Both the position numbers and the translations under genes were made by a program. The notes below the pieces were generated by a model that was given only the letters and a program-made list of their open reading frames with translations, was not told the origin of the DNA and searched no databases. From CAVVEC01 sp963747105 (lineage in GTDB: Bacteria; Acidobacteriota; Terriglobia; Terriglobales; Acidobacteriaceae): a stretch of 64,000 bases of DNA. The DNA lies in assembly GCA_963747105.1 (NCBI GenBank), contig CAVVEC010000007.1, positions 310,001 through 374,000 on the forward strand, written 5' to 3'. Every line of letters begins with the position of its first letter. The stretch's first letter is position 1. Of this stretch, positions 7,981-17,918 are shown piece by piece.

Positions 7981-10512
7981 CTACTTCCGCCCCAGAAACC
8001 GGATGCGGGAAGTGAAAGCGCGGCGATCAAAGGCGCTGAAGGTCAAGAACTGCGGCGAGTTGATGTCGTTATTCACGACGACAGGATTCGAATGGTCGGT
8101 GATGTTGTCGAATCCACCCCGCACCGCCCAATAATATCCGAACAAGTGAAAGCGCTTTTCCAGGTGCACGTTGAAGGTGAAGAATGCCGGGAAGCGGCGT
8201 GATCCGGGGGGCTCAACCAGTTGCTGCAGATCGTTGATTACATTAAAAGGAAAACCGGTGCGCGCTTCGGTGGAATAGGCAAGGTCAAGGTCGTGGATGA
8301 GGGGCAGCTTAAAGAACGGGAGAAACCCCCAGGAAAGAAGGCGATTGGGAGCATCCCACGGATAAGGACCGGCACCCTGCGGGCTCAGGATGGGGGTATC
8401 CACGTTGAAGTCGAGCACCTGGTTCGAGCGGGCGCGGGAACGCGTGTAGGAGCCCATGACCATATAGCGCTGTCGAAAACTGCGGCGCAGGCTCACCTGG
8501 AATGCATCGTATCGATCTTGCCGCGTGTTCTGGAGGGCGAAGTTACCGCCGGATTGGCCGTTCAGCGTGCTGTAGACAAAACCGTGAGACCCGCGCTTCT
8601 GCAGGAACTCCGCCTTTAGGAAGATGGCAGCAGGTAATTTCTTTTCCAGTCCAATGCTCCAGTTCACGAAGCGCGGCGCGTCGAGCCTGCTTCGGTTTGC
8701 CGAGAAAGTAGTCAACACCGGCGAACCTACCGCATTCCCGTTTGGGTCAAAGAAGTAATCGAGCCTCTGCCCCGCGTATGGACGCGCAATCAGGTATATG
8801 GGTGTAGCATCATAAACAATTCCGCCACCGGCGGAAAGCTTGGTATTGCCCGAATTGTCGAGAACGTAAGTGCCAGGCCAGACGCGGGAAAACAAAGCCC
8901 CGCGGACGATCTCGTCCCAGTCAAGGCGAACGCCGGGCTCGATCAGGAAGCGATTGGTGACTAGCCAGCGATCCTCGGCATAGGCACTGGTTTCGAAGTT
9001 GTGCGTGGTGGAATAGTTCCCACCGGCAAACACCGAATAACGCACACACGGCGAAGGCGTCCCCGTCAGACATGTGCCGCTGGCAGGAAGGGTTTGACCC
9101 TCGCGCAGAAAAGAGACGGGTTGGCGCTGGAACTTCGCATCATAGTCCAGGCGGTCCAGATCAACACCCACTTTAGCGTCGTGGCGGCGGTGCCATTGGT
9201 GCGGTGGAAGGTACAAGTTGGCGAGCGCCTGCCAACGGCGTGCGTGCGTGCGCATATCAAGGTAGTAGTTTCCTCCCGCGGCCTCGGGCGTCACGAAGTA
9301 TGCCGCCGTACCGGCTGGCGTCAACGACAAGTTGTATTGATCGGCGTTGAATCCGGTTTCCAGCAGTTCGCCACCGGCAAAATAGTGCTGATCTTTCACA
9401 GTGCCGAAATAGCCGGTCTCGGCATCCTCCGCCGTGGCTTGAATCGGGTTCAGGGGCGAAAGCCCCAGGTGCTCGTCATCCAGGTAGTTGACCAGGAAAG
9501 CGGTAGTAAGGATGTTGCGCGAACTTAGGTTGGCCTGAACCTTGGCCAGATTGCTGGCTCGCCAGATTGGATCGGTGTCGGCCCCGTTGGGCAATTGCGG
9601 AACGATGAAGTTGTCGAACTCGCCGTCTGCCGCGTCGAAAAACCACATCTTTCTTTTGCGGATCGGACCCGAAACGGTGAACCGGGGGGTCCACTGATCC
9701 AGGGCGAGGCCTTTCTTATTCTGTATCGAGGGGATGAAATTTGTAGAAATGAAGCGGTAATGATCGTCGCCGATGCCGGTATTCAAGCTGAGCACGCCAC
9801 CGGAACCTTTGCCGTACTCAGCGGACTCGCGACTGGGTTCGACGTTGATGGAGCGAAACGCGTCCGTACTTACACGCACCAGCAGCAACCCGTTCGCCGG
9901 CTGGGTAACGTTGAAGCCGTCAAGTAAGGTCAGGTTTTGGTAAGTCTCAGCTCCGGCGACATGAGGCTGCCCGGAATTGTCCTGCACAACTCCGGGGATA
10001 AAATTCAGAACGTTGCGGTAGTCGTGCGTCGCCGGATACGGAATGTCAATGATGTCCAACCCGGTGATTTCTTCCTTCGAAGATACCTGTGCGGGATCGA
10101 TGGCAGGCGGGGATTCGGTCACGTTCACCACCTCGCGTACTTCCTGCTGGTGGGAAAGGGTCACATCGACATTGCTGGTAGCGCTCACCTGTACGGTGGG
10201 CAACAGCAGGGCATAGAAACCCTGTTTTTCCACGCGGAGCTGGTAGGATGCCAGAGCCAGACTCGTAAATTCACAGCGTCCCGCGAAATCCGTTTCGCAA
10301 CGGAGCAGATTGGTTGGCCGCGGATCCTGCAGCAAGACAAGGGCGGAGGGAACGGCCACTCCGTTTTCGTCACTCACGGTCACCAGCAGTTTCTGCGGTT
10401 GCGTTTTTGGCGGCGTTGGAGAGGAATGAATTTGGGCGACCGAGAGTCGCGCCAGAAGCGCACAGAAGGCAAACCAGACTGCGATCTTCTGCATAATCTT
10501 GCCGCTGTCCAT
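7981..10512 (-). CDS. TonB-dependent receptor-like outer-membrane protein with carboxypeptidase-regulatory domain
   Basis: 843 residues: signal peptide (about 1-26), a CarboxypepD_reg-like beta-sandwich (about 42-125, LLVTVSDENGVAVPSALVLL), a plug-like region (TLLDGFNVTQPANGLLLVRV, then EYGKGSGGVLSLNTG) and a long beta-barrel with many alternating aromatic strands. It ends in RIRFLGRK without the classic C-terminal aromatic. Such Oar-like proteins are abundant in Acidobacteriota and are presumed to move large substrates or handle surface polymers; the substrate is unknown here. ATG 10512 is chosen because a signal peptide begins at once; the ribosome site is weak. Confidence 0.85.
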   Translation of the reverse strand: MDSGKIMQKIAVWFAFCALLARLSVAQIHSSPTPPKTQPQKLLVTVSDENGVAVPSALVLLQDPRPTNLLRCETDFAGRCEFTSLALASYQLRVEKQGFYALLLPTVQVSATSNVDVTLSHQQEVREVVNVTESPPAIDPAQVSSKEEITGLDIIDIPYPATHDYRNVLNFIPGVVQDNSGQPHVAGAETYQNLTLLDGFNVTQPANGLLLVRVSTDAFRSINVEPSRESAEYGKGSGGVLSLNTGIGDDHYRFISTNFIPSIQNKKGLALDQWTPRFTVSGPIRKRKMWFFDAADGEFDNFIVPQLPNGADTDPIWRASNLAKVQANLSSRNILTTAFLVNYLDDEHLGLSPLNPIQATAEDAETGYFGTVKDQHYFAGGELLETGFNADQYNLSLTPAGTAAYFVTPEAAGGNYYLDMRTHARRWQALANLYLPPHQWHRRHDAKVGVDLDRLDYDAKFQRQPVSFLREGQTLPASGTCLTGTPSPCVRYSVFAGGNYSTTHNFETSAYAEDRWLVTNRFLIEPGVRLDWDEIVRGALFSRVWPGTYVLDNSGNTKLSAGGGIVYDATPIYLIARPYAGQRLDYFFDPNGNAVGSPVLTTFSANRSRLDAPRFVNWSIGLEKKLPAAIFLKAEFLQKRGSHGFVYSTLNGQSGGNFALQNTRQDRYDAFQVSLRRSFRQRYMVMGSYTRSRARSNQVLDFNVDTPILSPQGAGPYPWDAPNRLLSWGFLPFFKLPLIHDLDLAYSTEARTGFPFNVINDLQQLVEPPGSRRFPAFFTFNVHLEKRFHLFGYYWAVRGGFDNITDHSNPVVVNNDINSPQFLTFSAFDRRAFTSRIRFLGRK

Positions 10513-10783
10513 AGCTCGCCGGTTTCCCTGTGTATTTTCTCTCAGTTAAGACGCGTGAATTCCTTGACTTGTTCTACTCTTTTGCGCGTGAAAATGCGCT
10601 TCCTCACCCTCTCGTAGCATTCTAGTGAAGAGCGTCCACAGGCAGATGGCTTCTTGAGCCACGGCTCCGGCAACTGTCTGTTGTCTCCACTGGTACATAA
10701 CCCTTCTGGTCATTGAGCCGCTGGCTCGCTTCGAAAGAGAATCAGAGACACTGGCATTACTCGACTCGAATTTCGGAGGAGCT

Positions 10784-11254
10784 GTGCCCGGTCCACGTGT
10801 TCTTGCGCTTGCGCTGAGCATTCTGAGCACAACGTCGCTGGTTGCGGCGAAGGATATGGCGCTGATTTCCAACAAATCGAACCATGGGTCGGCGATCACG
10901 ATGCCCGACCTCATCAAAATCTGCAGAGGCCAGACCTGCCGCTGGCCCGACGGCAAACCAGTCAGCCTGGTTACCCGCGACCCCGCCTCACCCGAGATGA
11001 GGCTGGTGCTGGAGAAAATCTACGCTATGCCGAAGGAGCAGGTAAGAGCTTTGATTGATAACGCCAACCACGGACGGACTGACCACCCAGCCGTCGTCAT
11101 CGTTGACTCAGACCAGGCCGTGGTTAGAAAAGTTGAATCGACTCCTGGTGCAGTTGGTCTGGTGGATGTGTATTCGATCAGCAGCGGAGTAACCGTATTA
11201 CGGTTAGGGAGCAAACTGCCATTGGAGCCCGGATACCCACTGCACGGAAATTAG
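10784..11254 (+). CDS. Small periplasmic substrate-binding-like protein (PstS-like fold)
   Basis: 156 residues starting at GTG 10784 after a strong GGAGGAGCT site. A signal peptide (residues about 1-21, ending VAA) is followed by a short PBP-like domain: ITMPDLIKICRG, then WPDGKPVSLVTRDPASPEMR and TPGAVGLVDVYSI. This resembles the short phosphate-ABC-type binding proteins found as single genes in acidobacteria. It is too short for a full two-lobed binding protein and no transporter genes adjoin, so a role in import is uncertain. Confidence 0.6.
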   Translation: MPGPRVLALALSILSTTSLVAAKDMALISNKSNHGSAITMPDLIKICRGQTCRWPDGKPVSLVTRDPASPEMRLVLEKIYAMPKEQVRALIDNANHGRTDHPAVVIVDSDQAVVRKVESTPGAVGLVDVYSISSGVTVLRLGSKLPLEPGYPLHGN

Positions 11255-11321
11255 CCACGTGCGTCTTTCAAAGCGATTCGAGCCTGACAGTTGATGTACG
11301 GAAACTTGAGAGCCAAGAAAA

Positions 11322-11681
11322 ATGACCGATTCGGTTGCTAAGTCCAATTCTCTACCCCAGAATCCTCGCCGGTTTCCGCGCTATCCTGTGGACATTCGCC
11401 TCTCGGTGCAGGTATTTCGCTCCGGTGAGACCACTTCGTTCTGGGGACGGTCCAGCGAGTTGGGCGAAGACGGCGTTGGCGGAACCATGACCGGAGAGCT
11501 GGAGCCGGGGGAAGTCGTTTCCATGGAATTGTCTCTCCCCCTCGCGGCCCGTCCGATGAAACTTCGGGCGCTGGTGCGTTACCGCATGGGGTTACGGCAT
11601 GGTTTTGAGTTTCTCACGCTCGACGCGCCGCAACGCGACATCCTTCGCCGCGTCTGCGAGATGCTGGCCAGCGGGGGATAG
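11322..11681 (+). CDS. PilZ-domain protein
   Basis: 119 residues, essentially one PilZ domain, which usually binds cyclic di-GMP. The RRFPRYPVDIRL segment supplies the N-terminal arginine motif, and SSELGEDGVGG stands in for the second (D/N)xSxxG motif, although that copy is imperfect. Binding may therefore be weak or lost. No signal peptide. It precedes the hybrid histidine kinase by about 120 bases on the same strand and may be co-transcribed with it. Confidence 0.75.
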   Translation: MTDSVAKSNSLPQNPRRFPRYPVDIRLSVQVFRSGETTSFWGRSSELGEDGVGGTMTGELEPGEVVSMELSLPLAARPMKLRALVRYRMGLRHGFEFLTLDAPQRDILRRVCEMLASGG

Positions 11682-11802
11682 GTGTAAATTTCTTCTCTTG
11701 GGTCCAGCCTCTCTGATCTCAATTACCTCCGTAACTTTCGGGTAACAAGCGGGCCATCTAACATCCTGAATTGGCTCTGGTTTTTAACCAGGAGGGGGTT
11801 AG

Positions 11803-14357
11803 ATGGGTGACAAAATCACCCGGCCAGCAAAGTCTGCTGAGCTTGCGCGCGCGCAGTTTCTGAGAGACGCACTTCAGCGCGGCAAACCGGCCCTTTCCCT
11901 TCCGCCCGAAGACCCTGCCCTAGCCGCGGAGAAAATCGCTTCCGCTTCCGCTTTCGCTCCCGACAGTCCTGAACTCCAAAAAGCCTACCTTGAGCAATTA
12001 GTGGAGTGTGCGCCGGAAGCCATCAGTATTCTGGATACGGAATACCGGATTACGCGCCTGAATAGCGAGTTCACTCGGGTTTTTGGCTTCCGCCCCGAGG
12101 AGGCGCTGGGAAAACGCTCGATCCGCTGATCGTCCCGCCTGATCGACAGCGCCGAGACCTGCTGGATTCAGGAAGCCTTGGCCAAGGGGCAGAAAGTTGT
12201 TCTCGAAACCAAGCGGCAGCGCAAGGACGGAGCCTGGTGGATGTTCTTATCTCCAGCGCTCCAGTGGTGATCGACGGCAACAGGTGGGGTGTGCGCTACT
12301 GTATCGCGACATCTCGGAACAGAAACGGGCCGAGGCTCTGCATTCGGCGTTTTGCGCATCACCCAAAAAACCAGCTCCGCCGACGACCTGCAGCAGTTTT
12401 ATACGGCGGTTCACAGCATCGTCGGTGAACTGATGTATGCCCGCAATTTCTACATCGCCTTGTATGATCCGCTGACGCAGCTCGTCAGCTTTCCCTTATT
12501 TTGTGGACGAAGAGGATACCCGGCCCGCTCCCAAGAAGCTGGGCAAAGGTCTGACCGAATATGTGCTGCGGACCGGGGAGCCGCTGCTGTGTACCCCCGA
12601 AGTCTTTGACCGCTTGGTGAAACAGGGAGAGGTCGAATTGATCGGCGCGTCGTCGCTGGACTGGCTCGGCGTCCCGCTGCAAGCCGGCAACAATACCTTC
12701 GGCGTGCTGGTGGTGCAGAGCTACAGCGGCAACATGCGTTTCGCGGAGAAAGAAAAACAGATTCTGCAGTTCGTCTCGCAGCAACTCGCCAGTGCCATTG
12801 AACACAAACGCAACGAGGAGGCTCTGCGCCGTTCCGAAGCCCGCTACCGCTCGCTGGTGCAGAGCGCGGTTTACGGCATTTACCGTTCCAGCCTGGAGGG
12901 GCAGATTCTTCGACGTGAACCCCGCCCTGATCGCCATGCTCGGCTACGATTCGGCGGAAGAAGTGCTAGCTCTGGATCCAAAATCGGATGTGTTTCTGGA
13001 TCCCAGCGAGCAGGCACGGGTCATGGGCGAATTTCAGCGAGGGGCGCGCTTGGACAACGTTGAAGTCCGCTGGAAGTGCAAGGATGGCAACGCGATTACG
13101 GTGCGCTTGAGCGGTCGCGTCGTTAACAGCCCCGAGGAGACTGCCGAGGTGCTGGAAATCATCGCCGAGGATGTTACGGAACGGCGCGTGCTGGAAAACC
13201 AGTTCCGCCAGGCGCAAAAAATGGAAGCGGTGGGACGCCTGGCAGGCGGCGTCGCGCATGACTTCAACAACCTGCTGATGGTGATCAGCGGTTACACCGA
13301 AGTGTTGCTCGAGCAACCCGGAAGAGCAATCCGCTGTATCCGAAAATTGAGGCCATTCACCAGGCGACCGAGCGCGCTACCACCCTGACTCGTCAGCTCC
13401 TGGCTTTCAGCCGCAAGCAAATGCTGGAACTGAAAGTGGTCGACGTGAACATCATCGTGGCGGACATGGAACGCCTGCTGCGTCCGCTGATCGGAGAGAA
13501 CATCGAGCTGCAGACCCAGCTCGCGCCGGATCTGGGCCGCACCCGCGCCGACGCGGACAGATCGAGCAAGTAATCATGAATCTGGTGGTGAATTCCAAAG
13601 ACGCCATGCCCAATGGCGGGAAAATCACCATCCAGACGCGCCAATGTCAACCTGCAGAACGATGACCTTCGCCGCGAATACAGCTACATCCAGCCCGGTC
13701 GATTACGTCATGCTTTCGGTCAGCGACACCGGCCACGGCATGGATAAGGAAACCCAGGCGCGCATCTTTGAGCCTTTCTTCACCACCAAGGAAAAAGGAA
13801 AAGGTACAGGGCTCGGGCTTTCAACGGTCTACGGAATCATCAAGCAGAGCGGCGGGTACGTTCTGGTCGCAGAGCGAGCCGGGGCAAGGCACGACTTTCC
13901 GCATCTATCTGCCCCGCGTCGAAGATGCGCTGCGGAACCGCGCGGTCCGGTTCGCGTTTCGAAATCGCAGAGCGGCGGCTCGGAAACCGTGTTGCTGGTG
14001 GAGGACGAAGAATCGGTGCGGCAACTGGTTCGCGAAACTCTGGAAGCCAAAGGGATACAAGGTCCTTGAAGCTGACAACGGGGAAGCTGCTCTGCGCCTC
14101 GCTGCTCACCATGCCGGACGCAATCGATATGCTGATCACGGATGTGGTGATGCCGGGCATGAGCGGCCGCGAGTTATCCGCCCAGCTCTGTGCATTGTAC
14201 CCGCAGACCAAGGTGCTTTACCTTTCCGGCTACACCGAGGATGCCATTGTCGCACGAGGGCGTGCTGGAACCGGGAACCGCATTCCTGCAGAAACCGTTT
14301 ACCCTGCAGATGCTGTCGCGGAAGGTCCGCGAAGTGCTGGGAAACAACGGCGGGTGA
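11803..14357 (+). CDS. Hybrid PAS/GAF sensor histidine kinase with receiver domain (many frameshifts)
   Basis: Cytoplasmic sensor kinase. ATG 11803 follows AACCAGGAGGGGG. Reading across frames gives: PAS (about 11990-12330, SILDTEYRITRLN), GAF (about 12340-12800, ARNFYIALYDPLTQLVSFP, ending ASAIEHKRNEEAL), second PAS (about 12835-13180, NPALIAMLGYDSAEEVL), HisKA with phospho-acceptor His in GGVAHDFNNLLMVISGYTEV (about 13250), HATPase (NSKDAMPNGG, SDTGHGMD, GTGLGLSTVYGI), and a receiver (VLLVEDEESVRQL, phospho-acceptor Asp in DMLITDVVMPGMSG, ending FLQKPFTLQML). About ten frame changes interrupt it. No transmembrane segment is seen, so the signal is probably intracellular. An assembly cause is likely because the motifs are otherwise intact. 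Confidence 0.85.
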
Positions 14358-14525
14358 AGGCCGGGATCTCCGCGGCTTTCGCCAACTGGTTGCAAAACCG
14401 ATCTCCTTTTCTCACCCACCGCCATCGTGCAACTTTTCCCGCCTACCTGCGTCTTATCTAGCAAGATTCAAGCTGGTTGCAGTTGCCGGACGGCAATTTC
14501 CGTACACTAAGGTGGGGATGTTTTC

Positions 14526-15483
14526 ATGCTGATCAAGAAGTCGGCCAACATTCCATCGTCGGAAATAACACCAAAGAGTTTGTACTGAATCGCCGCAAGT
14601 TTCTGGCCGACGGTGGCTGGCGGGGGCTGCTGGCGTAGTGGGCGCAGCTTGCCAGATCTGACTTTCCCACCAATGTCGTACAGGCCAACACGAAAATTGG
14701 CGGCATTCAAAAGAGTTCGTTTTCACCACCGAAAGATCACGCCCTACCAGGACGTCACAAACTACAACAACTATTACGAATTCTCCACCGACAAGTATGA
14801 GCCCGCCGGGCTGGCCAAGAATTTCAAGACGCGTCCCTGGACGGTTACGATCGACGGGCTGGTGAGACAAGAAGCAGGTGCTTGACGTGGACACCATCAT
14901 CAAAATGGCTGCTCCCGAGGAGCGCATCTACCGTCATCGCTGCGTGGAGGGCTGGTCGATCGTTGTGCCCTGGATTGGCTTTTCCCTCAAGCGAACTGAT
15001 CAAGCGAGCCAAGCCCCTGGGCAAGGCGAATTACGTGGAGTTCACCACCGTCTACGATCCCAAGCAGATGCCGGGTCAGCGGGACCGAGTGCTCGACTGG
15101 CCTTACGTTGAAGGCCTGCGAATGGACGAAGCCATGCACCCGCTGGCACTGCTTTGCTTCGGCATGTATGGCGAAGCGCTGCCCAACCAGGATGGCGCAC
15201 CGCTGCGCATCGTGGTGCCGTGGAAGTACGGTTTCAAGAGCGCTAAAGCCATTGTGCGGATCCGCTTCACCGACACTCAGCCGCAGAACACGTGGAACAA
15301 GATGGCGCCGCAACGAATACGGTTTCTACTCCAACGTAAATCCCAATGTGGATCATCCGCGTTGGAGCCAGGCCAAAGAGCGCCGGCTTGGGGGAATTCC
15401 TGAAACGTCCAACTTTGATGTTCAATGGATATGACCAGGTGGCGAGCCTGTACAGCGGGATGGATTTGAAGAAGAATTTCTAG
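14526..15483 (+). CDS. msrP: Periplasmic methionine-sulfoxide reductase catalytic subunit MsrP (frameshifted)
   Basis: Molybdopterin enzyme that repairs oxidised methionines in periplasmic proteins, taking electrons from MsrQ. The start MLIKKSANIPSSEITP is typical; after one shift it continues into the Tat signal LNRRKFLADGG. Later pieces are diagnostic: YNNYYEFSTDKYEPAGLAK, the molybdenum-binding Cys in HRCVEGWSIVVPW, YVEGLRMDEAMHPLALLCFG and NTWNKMAPNEYGFYSNVNP. At least six frame changes occur between 14585 and 15400. msrQ follows 138 bases downstream, supporting the call. Length after repair would be about 320 residues, normal for the family. Confidence 0.9.
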
Positions 15484-15540
15484 ATGTCATTCGACTGGCT
15501 TCAGACCTGGAGCAGACGTTGTCGGCAACGAAATTAACTG

Positions 15541-15604
15541 CAGATCCCTCGACTTGCTCTCGCCGCGCCGGCGCAGCCTGACCGGCGCTCGGGATGACAA
15601 GCGA
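15541..15604. repeat. Partial copy of dispersed intergenic repeat
   Basis: The segment begins AGATCCCTCG and ends CTCGGGATGACAAG, the same flanks found inside the MITE-like elements at 7823-7965 and 26275-26418, but with a different GC-rich palindromic centre. It lies between msrP and msrQ and lacks the outer terminal repeats, so it is a remnant or a related shorter element. Confidence 0.45.
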
Positions 15605-15621
15605 ATAATGTGATTCTTTGA

Positions 15622-16272
15622 ATGGCAATGATCCGCTGGTTCAAACCCGTAGTCTTTCTGGCCTGCCTGGGCCCGCTAGCACGCTTGGGGTGGAAGGCCT
15701 ACAACAGCGCCCTCGGGGCGAACCCCATCGAGGTCATCACCCATTCGACGGGTGACTGGACTCTGATTTTTCTGTTGGTGACCTTGGCCATCACCCCGTT
15801 GCGCAAGCTGACCGGGCAACTCTGGCTGATCCGCTTCCGGCGCATGTTTGGGCTGTTTGCTTTCTTCTACGTGGCGTTGCATTTCCTTACCTACATCTGG
15901 TTGGACAAGTTTTTCGATCTCCACGAAATGCTGAAGGACATGGCCAAACGTAGATTCATCACGGTCGGATTCACCGGATTCGTACTTCTTGTCCCGCTTG
16001 CCATCACCTCAACCACCGGCTGGATTCGTCGTCTCGGCGGCAAACGCTGGCAGTCGGTTCATCGCCTGATCTATTTCAGCGCGGTTGCGGGAGTCATTCA
16101 TTACTATTGGCTGGTAAAGGCCGACGTTCGCAAGCCGCTGGAGTATGCCCTTGTGCTGGCGTTGCTAATGGGATATCGGGTTGCAGTTTCAGCGGGTCCG
16201 AAACTCACCGCTAAAGCCAGACTCTTTCGCCAGCCTCAGTTGGAACTGCCTCCGAACCGGAATGTTTCCTAA
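15622..16272 (+). CDS. msrQ: MsrQ heme-binding membrane subunit
   Basis: 216-residue integral membrane protein of the ferric-reductase-like family that passes electrons from the quinone pool to MsrP. It has about five to six hydrophobic helices. Heme-ligand histidines are visible in FYVALHFLTYIWLD and in SVHRLIYFSAVAGVIHYYW. The first loop (STGDWTLIFLLVTLAITPLR) is typical. Start is ATG 15622 or 15628; neither has a strong ribosome site. Unlike the adjacent msrP this gene is intact. Confidence 0.92.
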   Translation: MAMIRWFKPVVFLACLGPLARLGWKAYNSALGANPIEVITHSTGDWTLIFLLVTLAITPLRKLTGQLWLIRFRRMFGLFAFFYVALHFLTYIWLDKFFDLHEMLKDMAKRRFITVGFTGFVLLVPLAITSTTGWIRRLGGKRWQSVHRLIYFSAVAGVIHYYWLVKADVRKPLEYALVLALLMGYRVAVSAGPKLTAKARLFRQPQLELPPNRNVS

Positions 16273-16370
16273 TGCATCAGCGGTGAGGAACTTTCTTCCC
16301 GCGGCAGGGTTAGAGCGAGAATCCGGTGCAACCGGCGTACGTTTCCAAACTTCGCCGGGGAGCAGGCAAA

Positions 16371-17864
16371 ATGTACGGCCTTGCTATGCGAAAACTGTTT
16401 CTGGTTTCTGGTTTGCTTTCGGTTGTGTTTTGTGTAGCTTGCGGGTCGAACGGAGGCTTCCACACTCCCACCGGCACGGGAACGGGCACTTTCTCCAATT
16501 CGAGCCTCAACGGCCAATACGTGTATCAGATAGCGGGAACCGACTTCAGTTCTGGTTCCGCCGCGCCATACCGGGAAGCGGGGGTTTTCATGGCCGACGG
16601 GGCCGGGAACATCACCGGCGGCACGGATGATTTTTGCGAGGGCAACACCTGCACATCGGCCAACCCGATCAACGGTTCTTACAGCATCGGTAACGACGGC
16701 ACCGGCAATCTGAATCTCAGCGTCGCTAACCTGGCGGTAACACTGGTGAGTCCGTCCAAGGTCTATCTCATGGAAACGGACAACGCCAATGCCAGCGGGA
16801 TCGCCGAGTTACAAAACCCCTCTGTATTGTCGTCGCCCCCAAGCGGAACGTTCGCCTTCCGCATGCACACCACCAGCTCAGCCCAGGGATCTTCATCGGT
16901 AGTGGGGGCGCTTACGATTACCAGCGGAGTGGTCTCCGGCAACGATGACGTGGAGCGCGGGGGAGTCTTCGATAACGCAGGCAATAGTCCGCTGACCTTG
17001 ACCGGCTCATTCGTTGCGCCGGCCAGCAACGGCCGCGGCACGGCATCCATTACCGATAGCTCGAATGTTACCTCTGATTTTGTCTATTACATTGTGGACG
17101 CCAACAATCTGCGCTGGCTCTCGACGGACTCCGGCATCCTCGGACTGGGCCGCGCGGAAAAACAGACGGGCGGACCCTTTACTGCAGCCTCGCTCTCCGG
17201 CGGCTATGCCTTTGGCAGCAGGGCTGACGACAATACCTATCTCAGCGGAGTCAACACCGTGGGTAGCTTCAGCACGGCCGGCACTGGCGCCATCAGTGCT
17301 GGAGCCTACGACTCAGTCCAGGACGGCAATTCCTTTGTGGACGTCCCCTTCGCCGGAAGTTACACCATGGCTTCCAACGGACGGGCTGCGGTGACTCTGA
17401 ATCCATCCGGCGGCACCGCGGTGCAACAGGTGTTCTGGATGGTCAACAAGACGCGCGCCTTCCTCATCACCAACGATTCGACCAAGTTTGAAGACGGCAC
17501 CCTCGACCAGCAGCAGGGAACTTTCTCTAATGGCAGCCTGAACGGCCAATTCGGCTTCGTGATGGATGGATTCAATCTGAACACGAGTCTCTACGTGGAC
17601 CGGATCGGCTGGATCCAGTGGAACGGATCTGGGAACGTGACCTGGAATGAACTCGTGAGCGATTCGGGAGTGACTCAACAACCTCCCTTCCTTTCGGGAA
17701 CCTATTCCGTTGCGAGCAACGGACGGGTAACCGCATCAGTCAACAATCTTTCGATCAATGCGAACGACCTGATCTTCTATCTGGTTTCCGGCAGCACTGC
17801 CTACATCCTGCAAAATGACCCGGGAGTGGAAATTATTGGGGCGATGAACGCGCAAGCACAATAA
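16371..17864 (+). CDS. Repeat-containing lipoprotein
   Basis: About 497 residues from ATG 16371 (AGCAGG upstream); ATG 16386 is a possible alternative start. A lipoprotein signal ends in FCVAC followed by GSNGG, so Cys would be lipidated and the protein anchored outside. The body has about four beta-rich repeats, each opening with a variant of FSNSSLNGQYVYQ (also FTAASLSGGYAFGS and FSNGSLNGQFGFVM), with blocks such as NGRGTASITDSSN and NGRAAVTLNPSG. These repeats are common in acidobacterial surface proteins with no known role. Low lysine and high Ser/Thr/Gly/Asn content fits an exposed protein. Confidence 0.7.
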   Translation: MYGLAMRKLFLVSGLLSVVFCVACGSNGGFHTPTGTGTGTFSNSSLNGQYVYQIAGTDFSSGSAAPYREAGVFMADGAGNITGGTDDFCEGNTCTSANPINGSYSIGNDGTGNLNLSVANLAVTLVSPSKVYLMETDNANASGIAELQNPSVLSSPPSGTFAFRMHTTSSAQGSSSVVGALTITSGVVSGNDDVERGGVFDNAGNSPLTLTGSFVAPASNGRGTASITDSSNVTSDFVYYIVDANNLRWLSTDSGILGLGRAEKQTGGPFTAASLSGGYAFGSRADDNTYLSGVNTVGSFSTAGTGAISAGAYDSVQDGNSFVDVPFAGSYTMASNGRAAVTLNPSGGTAVQQVFWMVNKTRAFLITNDSTKFEDGTLDQQQGTFSNGSLNGQFGFVMDGFNLNTSLYVDRIGWIQWNGSGNVTWNELVSDSGVTQQPPFLSGTYSVASNGRVTASVNNLSINANDLIFYLVSGSTAYILQNDPGVEIIGAMNAQAQ

Positions 17865-17865
17865 G

Positions 17866-17917
17866 CAGGAGTCAGGAGTCGGTGGTCAGTACCAGTCACG
17901 ACCGAACCCTGACTACT
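17866..17917. repeat. Short intergenic repeat between convergent genes
   Basis: The gap carries GGAGTCAGGAGTCGGTGGTC and a partly complementary CCGAACCCTGACTAC, forming an imperfect hairpin. It resembles the GGAGCTAGGAGC-type elements at 28286-28384, 31963-32053 and 48730-48806. It may end both flanking transcripts. Confidence 0.35.
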
Positions 17918-17918
17918 T

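Noticed and set aside
10546..10956. 136-codon minus-strand frame overlapping the periplasmic binding-like gene
   Set aside because: Covers the ribosome site and signal peptide of the better-supported plus-strand gene and has no motif.
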